A DNA stretch of 64,000 nucleotides from Penium margaritaceum (lineage: Eukaryota > Streptophyta > Zygnematophyceae > Desmidiales > Peniaceae): contig SZWC01004883.1 of the NCBI GenBank assembly GCA_023375785.1, forward strand, positions 57,428 to 121,427, given 5' to 3'. Shown in pieces: positions 51,405 through 61,240 of this stretch. Position numbers and translations under genes: made by a program. Under the pieces are notes generated by a model. That model saw nothing but the letters and a program-made list of their open reading frames with translations, was not told where the DNA came from and did no database searches. How positions within the stretch are numbered: the stretch's first letter is position 1; each line of letters starts with the position of its first letter.

Positions 51405-52062
51405 TCATGGGGGAGTGTTGTGCTGTGAGATTGTTTCCGTCCATTTGTACAGCTTACTGTGACCACTCGGCCATGTCTATACACGTGCAGATCCATGATG
51501 CGGGCCCTGCTGGCGCCGGAGCATTGACGGTTGATGGATCCAGCCACCAGCAGCTGCTACACGGTTGCCACGACGTCCCGGGTGCTTGCTGGGGTGCTCT
51601 GCAGTTTTTCTCCAGGTGTTAGAGTTTTCTCGGTGGACTGGCTCTTGAGCCCGATTTGCATGTTTTGCATTATCCGTGCACCGATTGATGCCAGACTTGT
51701 GCGTGTGAACAGTCGTAGCGTCCGGCTCGAGATTCTGCATCTCTAGGTTCAGACGGTGGTGCGTTTGGATGTCTGTGCGTATAGTTGCGGCCAAAACAGT
51801 GGTTTTGAGCCGGTTTTACGACAAACTGACACTGCCGCGTGCGTCACCCGCCGTGTGCCGCGGCAGGTGTTTATGCTGTGTGCTTGTCAGTTGTCATCTC
51901 TCTCTGCGTTACTAAGCTATTGGAGCTTATGAGACTTTGCGCGTCTCCCTAGCCTGATCCTTGTTGTTTCTTGCACCTGCTTGCTTGCTAGTGCGCTAGC
52001 GGACTGGACAGTGTCGCCACGTCAGCAGCAGCAAGGTTAGGAAGCTTCCTAGCAATTTCTCA
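51405..52062 (+). mobile_element. Element B polypurine tract and 3' LTR
   Basis: The purine run in TCATGGGGGAG ends at 51,415 and the LTR starts TGTTGTGCTGTGAGATTG at 51,416, ending CAATTTCTCA at 52,062 (647 bp). It is 8 bp longer than the 5' LTR, with one insertion of about 7 bp and scattered substitutions. Confidence 0.93.
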
Positions 52063-52215
52063 CAAGGTTGTGTTGCAGCTCCAGGCTGTTGTGCATGCAG
52101 TTGGGTTGTTGCGTGCATGTGATGCCCCTGGCTAATGTGACAACTTCTTGTCTGTTGTCTTCACAGTGATTCTCCACCTGGGGTGTGGTCTGTTCGTTTG
52201 TGTGTCATGGGGGAG
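52063..52215 (+). mobile_element. Tail of element C after the B insertion
   Basis: After the B target duplication the C sequence resumes for about 150 bp and ends in the purine run GGGGGAG at 52,209-52,215, directly before the 3' LTR of C. Little of the end of RNase H is recognisable here. Confidence 0.7.
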
Positions 52216-52849
52216 TGTTAGTTCTGTCTGTCAAACACGCAAGTGACCTCTTGACTCCATTCATTCACACACCATCACTGCACGTGACTGAGTTGGTGTG
52301 AAGCTCAAGGCGCACACGTTACGCATCATTGGCGTCTAAGCCTGGTACAAGATTGGCGCAAGCTCAGCAATGGTTAGTTCTACCAGAGAGAGTGCCTGCT
52401 GGTTTCAGCACGCGATGATTAGCTATCGTGTGGCTAAAACATGAGAGAGAATACTTGAGAAATGCATGCTTACTCATACGCTCGTGGTCAATGTGGCTCC
52501 CCATTTTACTGTTGTGCATGGTGTGCAAGTTGTGTAGCTTATTGCACTGGGTTGCTGATCCTACGGGGCCACACTCTCGGTCGCTCCGAGGTGTGAGAGA
52601 CCACGGCGGCTTTTGTCGGCCGGTTAAGTTCGACCCCTAGGTGGCGGCCGGGCCCCACATCGAGCTACTCGTGTGGGTGGCCCGGTTGACCGCCTACTAA
52701 GAGCTTGCTAGTCCTTGACTCTCGTGGCTAGTCTCTTTCCGTCCTCTCAAGGTTTTCACCAACTCCTTGCTCCACCCGTCGCTACGGATGTTGCATCAGT
52801 GTATCTTGCATGGTAGAGAGGGTGTGCTGGCTTCTTGCCGCTACATTCC
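52216..52849 (+). mobile_element. Element C 3' LTR
   Basis: It begins TGTTAGTTCTGTCTGTCAAA and aligns with the 5' LTR at 34,616 along its whole length. The target duplication AGTGC follows at 52,850-52,854. Confidence 0.9.
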
Positions 52850-52854
52850 AGTGC

Positions 52855-54299
52855 ACCATTGAATTGTCCTTTCCCACGCCAAGTCTACAGTCACTGTGCC
52901 TTTGAAATCTGATAATGTTGCTTCAGTGTGCCTCTTCCCTCTCCCATGATTTTGTCTTTCAGTTCAACCTCCGCGTAGTATTGGCTCATGTTGCTCATCT
53001 GAGGCGGTTACAGTTCTACACAAAAGGATGCAGAACAGAAATTGGAAAGGGGTTCACTAAAGTTGGATGGCATCATTCAACATAGCTGTTTTGTGAGATT
53101 GCCCTTCTTTTGTGACTTCAGGTGGCCCATGTTGCTAAGTGCGCAACACAAACTCATGCTCTCATGGAAACCATCGTCCATGGGAACAAAAGGAACAGCG
53201 GGACCGTAAGTGGGCACAAGGGAAGACAAATGGTTTATTCCATCATGACTGAAGGACGATGGTAAGGGAAATCTGAAGGCCTGGACAACTGCTGGTGACA
53301 TAGTCCTCCACACCTCCCCCTTCGCACAATTCAACATTGCACAGTACCCACATCTACCAACCTTTGGAAAACTAAAGCGGAAGAACATGGGCGTCGTTGA
53401 CGCTTTCCCTCATCCCTCCTCTGCACAGTATGCACCAACGTCGAGAGCATCACACATTATTCGGCATTGTAGCCACATTCCTTTTGCCAATGCCTCTCTT
53501 GCTGGAAGGCTGAGCTAGAGGGCCTCCCTACTCCCGCCAGTAGTGCCTGCCAAGTCTTTTCAATCAGGCAGGCTGGCTGACTCCACACAGACCCACCTAC
53601 ATTTCACCAGCAACCTGACGGAAACGCTGAAGCTTTGAACAGCAGGTCATCATCAACACCTTGGGCACCCTCAATCTCTCTGCAACTCATCGCGTTCACA
53701 GCTCGTCTTTATCCCAGACGTTGTCACCACCATGGAGGCTCTTGCCGGTATTGTGGGCCCGCAGTGCATCTGGATGTGATGCGTCGACTCCGAGCGCCAC
53801 CAAGATGGCCTGCCTCCCGCCCCCCCTGCGCTCGACGGCCATATCCTCCTCTCCCACCCGCACAAGGCTGCGCTTCTAATCTTTGCAAAAGTGAAAAAGA
53901 GCACAAAATAGAAGGGCAATGAGTGACAGAACAGACATGGCAAAGCAAGCAGAGTAGGGAATGAGCATGATGTCATCCAGCTGCTAAAGATCGGGAGCCT
54001 CGGGTCGACTTCAGTTGACCAAAAGAAAGCTGCAAGCATCACAGTTCGTCTGCCTATGAGCGAGCAACCTGTGACCCAGGCCACGCAGCAGAGCGTGAGC
54101 CACAATCCTTCTTCATGAAAAGAAAAATAATCCTTCAGCTAAGCCCGGATCAAACAGAGAGGAAGACGAAAAAGCCACACCTAAACCATGGTGGTGGCCG
54201 CAGAGGCAGCAACTGACAGACTCTGATGACAGCAGAGGTGAGAGTGGCTTCAATGACCATTACTGTGGTTTGATTAGGCCACGAGAAGGACGAGGACGA
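52855..54299. other. Unassigned unique sequence
   Basis: No recognisable gene or mobile element. The best reading frame is a 103-residue minus-strand one at 53,077-53,388, with normal-looking composition but no motif I know and no clear splice context. Another minus-strand frame at 53,671-54,105 is Cys/Leu-rich and unconvincing. A small unspliced or multi-exon host gene cannot be excluded. Confidence 0.3.
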
Positions 54300-55870
54300 T
54301 GAGAGCAAAACAACAATGGCAACAGTGGCCTTGCCGACGTCAACAGTAATGCCACCATCGATAACAGCGACATCAACAACAACCAAGACGATGACTGTGA
54401 CACACGACGTGGACAGCAATGACGACGAGGGCGGCAACGACGAAGACGGCGACGACGAGGACGGCGACGACAACGACGACGACGACAACGACAACGACAA
54501 CGACGACGACGACAACAGCCGACGATGACGACAGCGACGACGACAATGACGACGACAACGACGACGACAACGACAACAGCGGTGGCGGCAGCAGCAATGA
54601 CGACAACGAGGACATAAACGAAAATGACAATGACAGCACCAACTACAATGACAACATCTCCAACAGCAACACCTGCTGCTCCCGATGACAACAATGATGA
54701 TGATGATGGCGATGACAATGATGACAATGACGGCGACGGCAACAGTGATGATGACGATGGTAACAACAACGACAGCGACTGTGGCGGCACCAGTGGCGAG
54801 GACGACATTGAGAAAGACGACAACAGTGACAGCAACAACAATGGGAATGGTGGCAGCTGCAGCCGCAGTAGAAGTGGAGGCAACAGCGTCGGCAGCGACA
54901 CTGATGAAGACTGTGACGTCCAGGACAACAATGGCAGATGCTGCAACGTCAATTGGCAGATGTGATGATGATGGTAACGATGAATACTACACTACAACAA
55001 CGACAACGATGGCGGCACCAATGACATTGATGATGGCCGCGACATTGATAACGATGACAACAACAGTGACTGTAGCAGTGGCAACAGAGACAACAATGCC
55101 AATAGCAACAACGATGATAACAATAACAATGTCGACGGCGACGACAACGACGAAGACCGCGGCGGCTGCAACGACAACAACATCGATGACGACGATGACG
55201 ACGACGAAGACAGCAACAACGACAACAACAGCGACAACGAAAATGAAAGTGGCCAAGACTACCAACGGTAATGACAATGACGACAATGGCGAAGTCAACA
55301 GCAGTGGCGGCAGAGGCGGCGGCTATGATGACAAGTACGATACAATAAGGATAACAAAGACGATGGTAGAGATGGCAGCGTAGTCAGCGAGGATGAAGGC
55401 AATGACAATAGCAATGACAATGGCAACAGCAATGGCAATGGCGACAGGAATGACAAATAATTACAACAACAACAACAACAACGACAATGATGATGACGAC
55501 AATGACAACAATGCTGGCTGAAATGGCAGCTGCAGCCGCAGCAACATCACTGCATCACTGAACCTGGCCGCGGCCGCAGCAGCGGCAATAGCAATGGTGA
55601 TTCAGACGGAAACAACAGCCACAGCACAACGAGAACACGACAACGACAATGACAGTAGTAGCGGAGCAGCAGCAGTAGCAGCGACCACAGCAATGATGAG
55701 GATAGTGACAACAGCAAACAGTGGCAATGACCATGATTATGGCGTCAGCGTGGAGAGCGGTACTGACAACAACGATTGCTGCAACAGCAGTATCAGAGGC
55801 GGCGGAGATGGGATTACATTGAAAACGAAAGTAATAGCAAGGAAACTGAAAACCACGGCAAATGACGTTA
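54300..55870. repeat. 1.5-kb GAC/AAC/ATG-type triplet repeat region
   Basis: Long runs of GAC, AAC, GAT and AAT triplets, densest at 54,415-54,700 and 54,690-55,270, continue with GCAGC and AACAAC patches to about 55,870. The plus strand is very poor in T. Several frames stay open at once and give poly-Asp/Asn, poly-Thr or, on the minus strand, poly-Val/Leu/Ser. This is the mark of a cryptic microsatellite rather than a gene. It lies downstream (3' side) of the SMT2 gene. Confidence 0.85.
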
Positions 55871-56059
55871 GTGGCCATAACAACAAAAATGACGGTACTT
55901 TGTCGTGTTTCTACCACGACAATAACCGCTCGTGAGGGCGAGGTGATGGTGACGGCTGGCTGTCTGGTAGTCGACCACGTGTTCAGACATGCATGCGTCA
56001 AAGCTTTCAAGTTGCAACAGAGCACGATAACCATTAGGCCACATAACTTCGGGCAGTCG

Positions 56060-56210
56060 CGATTCGACCTTCATTCGACTTCAAGCAACCACGATTCGTC
56101 CTTCATGTTACTTCAAGGAATTACGGTTCGGCCTTCCGTCACCTTCACGCATTCACATTCGACCTTCGTTCAACTTAGAGCAACCACCATTCGACCTTCG
56201 TTCGTCCCAG
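56060..56210. repeat. 32-bp minisatellite, about 4.7 copies
   Basis: Units start at 56,060, 56,092, 56,124, 56,156 and 56,187, each beginning C(G/A)(A/G)TTCG(A/G/T)CCTTC or a close form, and three of the five contain AGCAACCA or AGGAATTA toward the end. Unit length is 32 bp with one copy 31 bp. It ends about 25 bp beyond the SMT2 stop codon, so it probably lies in the 3' untranslated region. Confidence 0.8.
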
Positions 56211-56234
56211 TGTTGTGCACGCTTACCTGTCTGA

Positions 56235-57018
56235 TTAAGCAGCCGGTTTCCTCAACACCAGAAGGTGCGCAGGCGTGAAGATCCCGGTCTCGCCGCCTTT
56301 CGTCAGATCNNNNNNNNNNNNNNNNNNNNNNNNNNNNNNNNNNNNNNNNNNNNNNNNNNNNNNNNNNNNNNNNNNNNNNNNNNNNNNNNNNNNNNNNNNN
56401 NNNNNNNNNNNNNNNNNNNNNNNNNNNNNNNNNNNNNNNNNNNNNNNNNNNNNNNNNNNNNNNNNNNNNNNNNNNNNNNNNNNNNNNNNNNNNNNNNNNN
56501 NNNNNNNNNNNNNNNNNNNNNNNNNNNNNNNNNNNNNNNNNNNNNNNNNNNNNNNNNNNNNNNNNNNNNNNNNNNNNNNNNNNNNNNNNNNNNNNNNNNN
56601 NNNNNNNNNNNNNNNNNNNNNNNNNNNNNNNNNNNNNNNNNNNNNNNNNNNNNNNNNNNNNNNNNNNNNNNNNNNNNNNNNNNNNNNNNNNNNNNNNNNN
56701 NNNNNNNNNNNNNNNNNNNNNNNNNNNNNNNNNNNNNNNNNNNNNNNNNNNNNNNNNNNNNNNNNNNNNNNNNNNNNNNNNNNNNNNNNNNNNNNNNNNN
56801 NNNNNNNNNNNNNNNNNNNNNNNNNNNNNNTGGACCTCCTCCTTCTTGAGGCTACCGCCGCCAAGCTCTACTGTACGCTTGCCCTTCACCTCTGCACGGC
56901 CGATGACCGCGAGGAAAACGGAGATGGCCACGACGAGGACGGTGAGCCCAACACTGATCCATGTTGCTGGCGGAAGCACGGTGCCCATCCGCTCCATCAC
57001 TGTGTACGACACGTCCAT
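56235..57018 (-). CDS. SMT2: Sterol 24-C-methyltransferase 2 (SMT2), middle in gap
   Basis: This ER-membrane enzyme of plant sterol synthesis uses S-adenosylmethionine for the second C24 methylation (24-methylene lophenol to 24-ethylidene lophenol), which leads to C29 sterols such as sitosterol. The 62 N-terminal residues have a 21-residue membrane segment (WISVGLTVLVVAISVFLAVI, then G), then EVKGKRTVELGGGSLKKEEV. From memory, Arabidopsis SMT2 has ERKGKRAVDLSGGS at the same place. The C-terminus reads LTKGGETGIFTPAHLLVLRK and ends KPAA before TAA (56,235-56,237); plant SMT2 has LTRGGETGIFSPMH and RKPE. The methyltransferase core falls in the N gap. The start at 57,018 has ACCATGG context. The family is about 360 residues, so about 270 residues (over 800 bp) are missing but the gap is 521 bp. 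The gap is therefore mis-sized or the gene is shortened. Assignment is by eye from the two ends. Confidence 0.82.
56310..56830. other. Assembly gap, 521 N
   Basis: The run of N separates the two ends of SMT2. Its odd length suggests an estimate from paired reads. High GC on both sides and nearby tandem repeats may have hindered assembly. Confidence 1.
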
Positions 57019-58296
57019 GGTTCCTGCCAAGGACGTAGCGGTCCGACCCTGGTCGAGAAAGAGGCGGAGTCAACGGCCTTCTGGGTTACCCCGGCGAGGG
57101 GAGCCCGAGTTCAGGGTCGAAACAAGGCTGCCTCCTGCCCTGGGAGTAACACCGCGGGTACAGGGGAGAGAACTTGATTGACAAAGAATGGAGATCGATG
57201 TTGTGGAGTTGGTCGGTCCCCGTACGCTGCACAGGCGCCGTACGACCCACCTACGACCAATGGAACAGCGAGCAGCGATTACGTCACGACGCAAGTTGCT
57301 CGACACAAGCACGGTTTAGCGGAACCTTCCGACCTCGTTTTGTCCTGCCACCTTCGGCACTACAAATGAAGATGGACAACAACGCGAAAGTATACAGTTT
57401 CAAAAAGGGCATACCAAAATGGTAGTTTTCTGGAGAGTCGCACGACAATGTCATGATTACGAAGAGACGTAAAGAAATGTTACATTTATGCAGACGCAAC
57501 CAGTAATGTCACCATTCATTCGGTACGTACAAAACTGTCATTTTTCTACAGGCAGATAAAAACTTTTCAGAACGCAAATCTACCCCTTTCTACAAGGTCT
57601 GTCACAACTTCATTCTTTAAAAAAGGGTGTCTCAACAACATGGCCAACTTTGAATTTGCATGATAGAATTCCCATTGTTACCAAAACTTTCCCACTTGGA
57701 AGAAAACATTTATGTGTATTTTATTAGATTTTAATTTGAGATAAAACTTCCCCAAAAAAAACTAAAAAAACAAGATCAGAACCTGACTATAACAGTGATG
57801 TGCTACACGCAATGTATGTGTAAGGAGAGACTTTGATGTCACCAAAAACAGCTCCGTGATGACGGGGTTGAGGAGTTGGAGAGAGTGGCAAAAGGTGGAC
57901 ATGGGCAGGAAGGAGGGCGTCAAATATCCCATCCTTTGTCCGCCCTCTTCCCCAATCCTCTTGATTTCGTCTTCTAGCTCTCATCATTGTCGTCCTCCAC
58001 ATATTCCTTGTGTTTCCCCACCTTGGGCCTAGTCCTAGTCCTTAAAATTGTTCTCTTACTTGTCCAAAAAGTGAAGATAAGGGAAGTAAAAAGTAATGAA
58101 GAAAGATGGCAGACTGTTTTTTTTCTATTTGTAGCAACCAGGCAAAGAGACAAAGAGGGATAAGAGGCGAAGGCTCATGAGGAGGGGTGAATCCTCTTCC
58201 CACGTCATCCTTGTCCTCACTTCTACTCTCCCACTCACCTATTTTTCTCTTTGCCCCATCGCCTTGTCTTTGTCTCATCCTCAAACTCTCCCACAG
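57019..58296. other. SMT2 5' flank and AT-rich intergenic stretch
   Basis: The first 150 bp on the minus strand, read toward the gene, are GC-rich with pyrimidine runs and probably form the 5' leader and promoter. I could not name a TATA box with confidence. From about 57,430 to 58,290 the DNA is AT-rich with A and T runs. I see no coding frame, RNA gene or repeat in it. Confidence 0.4.
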
Positions 58297-58330
58297 CCCC
58301 CCCCCCCCCCCCCCCCCCCCCCCCACCCCC
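58297..58330. repeat. Poly(C) tract, 28 C then A then 5 C
   Basis: There are 28 consecutive C at 58,297-58,324, interrupted by one A, then five C to 58,330. The complementary G run can form a G-quadruplex and the C run an i-motif. The exact length may be uncertain because homopolymers of this size are error-prone in sequencing. Confidence 0.9.
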
Positions 58331-58902
58331 GCCATTCATCTTTGATTTTTTTGGGAGACGGCCCACCCATGGACCAAAATAGCCCAAATTCATCGTCAAT
58401 TGTTTTTCTCAAAGCCTAGAAAGAATTTCATGATTTAATAAGAATCTATAAAATAGCAAAGAAAACCCAATAAGAGAACCTTCAAGAAAACATTGACGTT
58501 TCATCATGGAAATTTGAATTGTGGTAAAATGAAGTTGTTCCCTTTATCAAAAACTGAGCCAGAGTGGTTGTTATTCATAAAATTGAACTGTTTCAGTTTC
58601 TTTTTTTTTTAAGTTCCACTGATGGAATCTGAAATTGTTTTACAATATTGCAGAAATTTGACATTTCCGTATGCCCCTCTGAAGATTTGACACTATACGT
58701 GCTCCTCCAGGAAGACAACGTTTTGAAATTCCTCATGTATGTTTGCCATTCTCAATTGCCCATTCCAAAACCCTGCTAACGTTGCGTTTTCCTCGCCAAC
58801 ATTGGGACTCCGTCCACCATGGCTACAAGCTCATTCCCCTTGCAAAATCTTGGGGTGCGTTCTGCGTGCCAAGATCTTCTGCACTGCCTCCAAGCTGCAT
58901 GA
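58331..58902. other. Unassigned AT-rich stretch
   Basis: Nothing recognisable. From about 58,790 the composition shifts abruptly to GC-rich at the start of the foldback region. Confidence 0.4.
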
Positions 58903-59020
58903 CCTCGACGCTGGCATAGTTTCTTGCGAACTGCACGACCGCGGTCGATAGTCCGCTGGAAACCGTTCCGACGATCGACCGAGGTCGTGCAGTTTGCAAG
59001 ACATGCGACCGACGTCGAGG
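58903..59020. repeat. Imperfect inverted repeat, 47-bp arms
   Basis: The left arm 58,903-58,949 and the right arm 58,974-59,020 pair at 37 of 47 positions, with an unbroken core of CTGCACGACC plus flanks. The 24-nt loop lies between. The submotif CTGCA(C/T)GACC occurs once more just outside, at about 58,895. Confidence 0.8.
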
Positions 59021-59192
59021 GCGCGTCTGCCGGATGAAGGAGTGCGCCAAACACTCCCGAAGATTCTCTTATGGGATTTTTTGTCAGAGGTACCAAGGCA
59101 TAGGGGCAGCGCGCGGCTTGGGGGATTCCACGGCGGGAAACTGAATGGTGGCGGGGACTGGAGCCCTTCACCGGGATCCGCGGGGCGCCTCT

Positions 59193-59231
59193 CCGTTGTG
59201 CACACCGTGCGCAGCACGGTGTGTACAACGG
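59193..59231. repeat. Near-perfect hairpin, 18-bp arms
   Basis: CCGTTGTGCACACCGTGC (59,193-59,210), loop GCA, then GCACGGTGTGTACAACGG (59,214-59,231). The arms have one mismatch. Confidence 0.92.
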
Positions 59232-59240
59232 AGGGGGTTG

Positions 59241-59287
59241 GGCGTGCGCACGCCGGCTGCAGCCCTTGCAGCCGGCGTGCGCACGCC
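59241..59287. repeat. Perfect hairpin, 21-bp arms
   Basis: The left arm 59,241-59,261 starts GGCGTGCGCACGCC, itself a 14-bp palindrome, and ends GGCTGCA. The right arm 59,267-59,287 is its exact reverse complement. The loop is GCCCT. It lies only 9 bp from the hairpin at 59,193-59,231. Confidence 0.95.
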
Positions 59288-60299
59288 GTCGGATCAAGCG
59301 GCAGGGGCGACGATGCCCCGGCCGTCCGCTCCCGTCGGCAGCCCCCCTCCCCGCCGTTCCACTTTGTTGGGGGCTGATTTTCTATCAGCTCCGGAGTCGA
59401 ACTGAGCGGGGGGTACCACTTATTTTTTTACGGGGCATGTATATCCTAACTGCATGGTTTGCAACTCACCTATACAAGAAGTGACAGGTTCAAATCACGA
59501 CGATAGTAGGTTCATCTTTCAGATGCTGGTACAACAGAAATTTCGAATTAGATGATTCCACCTTATGCCTATTACTGAGCCTCAGACATTTGAGGACCCG
59601 CTATCGTTTTAAGTCTAGGTTCTCATATACTCGGCATCAATGCTCATGTTTCAACAAACAGCGCCCAAAACTATCGCAGCCACAGAAAAACTATGCAGGA
59701 ATTTTTTCACAGCTGCGTTGCAAAGTTTGAATGGCTCAACGACATTATGCAAATTTTGATCGTCGCGGATCTTGCACGATCATGCAGGATCCAAGAAGGC
59801 TAGAAACTCATCACAACTTCCGCTAGTTGTTGTAAAAAAAAATTTGGGGAACGCCAATCTCCAAGTCTCATTGACCTCTGGTGCATCAAGAGCGTTCATG
59901 GTTCATAAATATCTTTTCAGAACCTTTTTTCCCACGTAAGGTGACGTATCGTGAAAACTTGTCGGTTTTGCTCAACTATACTATATTCATGATTTTTGAG
60001 GCCGTCAACATGATTCTTTCCGCCCTCACACTGACATGCGACAAAAGTGCGCTACCAAGACAGGCCTCTCCGAACGACTAAGAAGCGCTACTGCATCATA
60101 CATTGACCACATCCAGCGGCTGGCTGTCTGTGTCAAGAAGGGGGCCGAACCCGACACCTTTCATAAGTTCATTGTTTTCCACAGGGTGGAGCCAAGGAGG
60201 ATGGTATGCTAAATGGAGATTAGATAGTGAACAGGTAGAAGTTGCGAGGCAAAACACGATATGGAATTTGGGACACTTGAGCAATTCATAACTAGCGGT
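59288..60299. other. Unassigned stretch between foldbacks and gypsy element
   Basis: No confident gene. A plus-strand frame at about 60,063-60,213 reads like real protein (LSERLRSATASYIDHIQRLA, then VCVKKGAEPDTFHKF) and is followed by a good splice-acceptor-like TTGTTTTCCACAG at about 60,172-60,184. I cannot name it. It could be part of a host exon or of an unknown element. Part of this stretch may also belong to the gypsy LTR. Confidence 0.3.
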
Positions 60300-60739
60300 A
60301 AGTGTACTTCGATGACAAGTGTCGCAATGGTCGAACATATATACACAAGTGTTAAGTTACGAATGAAGCATAGCTTGGGTCGGCGGTCAGGCGACGCATG
60401 CAGAGTTGCGTCATGAGTGGTTGGATTCGAGAAGGTCCACCGAGAAGTAGAGGTTCTTTGAGAATCGACAGTGAAGCTGGAGATGCATCTTTGTAAACCC
60501 AGATTCGTCTCGGTGCGTCGACGAGGTACCTTTGTTTGTACCTTTGTTTGTAGGTTGGCCAGAATGGCCAACCTGTCAGAACATTCGTGAATGTCCACTC
60601 AAGGCAAGGCAGTTGGCGAGTTTGACCTCAACCGTCGGAGTGAATATTGCGGTTCTTGCAATGCAATGGGCTGTTTGTCTAGTAATGAAAATGCCTAGTC
60701 GGAAAGATTAGGGACTCATGTACAATCTGGTATGTAACA
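60300..60739 (-). mobile_element. Element F 3' LTR (far end unresolved)
   Basis: The purine run AAGGGGGAGAA (60,741-60,751) is followed on the minus strand by TGTTACATACCAG at 60,739. Inside, a perfect 9-bp hairpin GGTTGGCCA/TGGCCAACC lies at 60,553-60,573, and TATATATG near 60,337-60,344 is a possible promoter TATA. The LTR may extend below 60,300; without the partner LTR its end cannot be set. Confidence 0.65.
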
Positions 60740-60764
60740 CTTCTCCCCCTTCAACCGCGACGTC

Positions 60765-61240
60765 CTAATGCGCGTATGTGGCCCGGTGACGGCGGTAGTA
60801 GCCGTCGATTAAATGATCAACATCCTGGAGATTGTCGTACGGTTCCCACCTGTTATGCGCGGCGTCGTAGCCGTGCCACTCGACGAGATGTTCTGTCGGC
60901 CTGCCTCATCGTCAATGGCCAAGGATGTCCTCGATGATGTACTCGGTGTCTCAATGGGAGGCGTAGGAGGGACATCTCTACTAGGCAAGTTCTCTTTGGG
61001 GTCTCGGTAGTGCTTGAGTGTGCTGACATGGAACACAGGAAAAACTTGCATAGCGTCGAGGAGTTTGAGTCGCGCAACCACAGTGGTTTGCATGCGCTTG
61101 ATCTCAAACAGTGCCAACCATCGTTGTTTGAGCTTTGAACAGTCGGATCCACGGAGCTTGATGTTTGTCCAGTTGAAGAGGACTTTGTCACTAGCGGCGA
61201 AGACATTGTCGTTGCGATGTCGGTCAGCTGCTCGCTTCAT
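60765..61240 (-). mobile_element. Element F integrase C-terminal domain and chromodomain
   Basis: DKVLFNWTNIKLRG, KLKQRW, FPVFHVSTLKHYRDP give the chromovirus integrase C-terminal (GPF/Y-like) region. Downstream, at 60,893 to 60,768, the chromodomain core reads LVEWHGYDAAHNRWEPYDNL, equivalent to LVKWKGY----TWEP--NL in known chromodomains. Chromodomains are thought to steer integration toward marked chromatin. Fossil. Confidence 0.85.

Larger units (their letters stand above)
44278..52062 (+). mobile_element. Ty1/copia element B, near full set of parts, nested in C
   Basis: This 7,785-bp element has paired LTRs, a primer-binding site, gag, protease, integrase, linker, RT, RNase H and a polypurine tract, all in copia order. 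It sits inside the RNase H of C. CAGGG (44,273-44,277) and CAAGG (52,063-52,067) flank it as a target duplication matching at 4 of 5 bases. By eye the LTRs are about 90% identical over 400 bp, so B is not recent. It is broken at roughly eight places but every domain can be recognised. Confidence 0.92.
34616..52849 (+). mobile_element. Ty1/copia element C, long, host of two nested insertions
   Basis: Paired LTRs (34,616-35,250 and 52,216-52,849; 635 and 634 bp) are flanked by an exact 5-bp duplication AGTGC (34,611-34,615 and 52,850-52,854). Between them run gag, protease, integrase, linker, RT and RNase H in copia order. D lies inside the RT part and B inside the RNase H part. Without the two insertions C is about 8 kb, with a long gag side. 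The LTRs look about 90% identical by eye in their first 290 bp, so the insertion is a few million years old if plant-like rates apply. The element is broken in many places (more than ten). Confidence 0.88.

Noticed and set aside
44278-52062. Element B as an active, intact retrotransposon
   Set aside because: All domains are present, but several disabling changes and LTR divergence of about 10% show a fossil.
53077-53388. Host gene for a 103-residue protein
   Set aside because: No similarity I recognise, no clear promoter or splice context; left as unassigned sequence.
54316-55383. Asp/Asn- or Thr-rich proteins in the triplet region
   Set aside because: Several frames on both strands stay open together, as triplet repeats without T must; no domain is seen.
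56221-56240. Splice donor CAG/GTAAGC on the minus strand just after the SMT2 end
   Set aside because: The SMT2-like frame ends with TAA before it, and the other frame gives no recognisable protein. It could be a 3' UTR donor, but nothing supports that.
58776-59297. 173-residue minus-strand frame over the foldback island
   Set aside because: It runs through two hairpins, is Arg/Cys-rich as expected from GC-rich DNA, and no motif was recognised.
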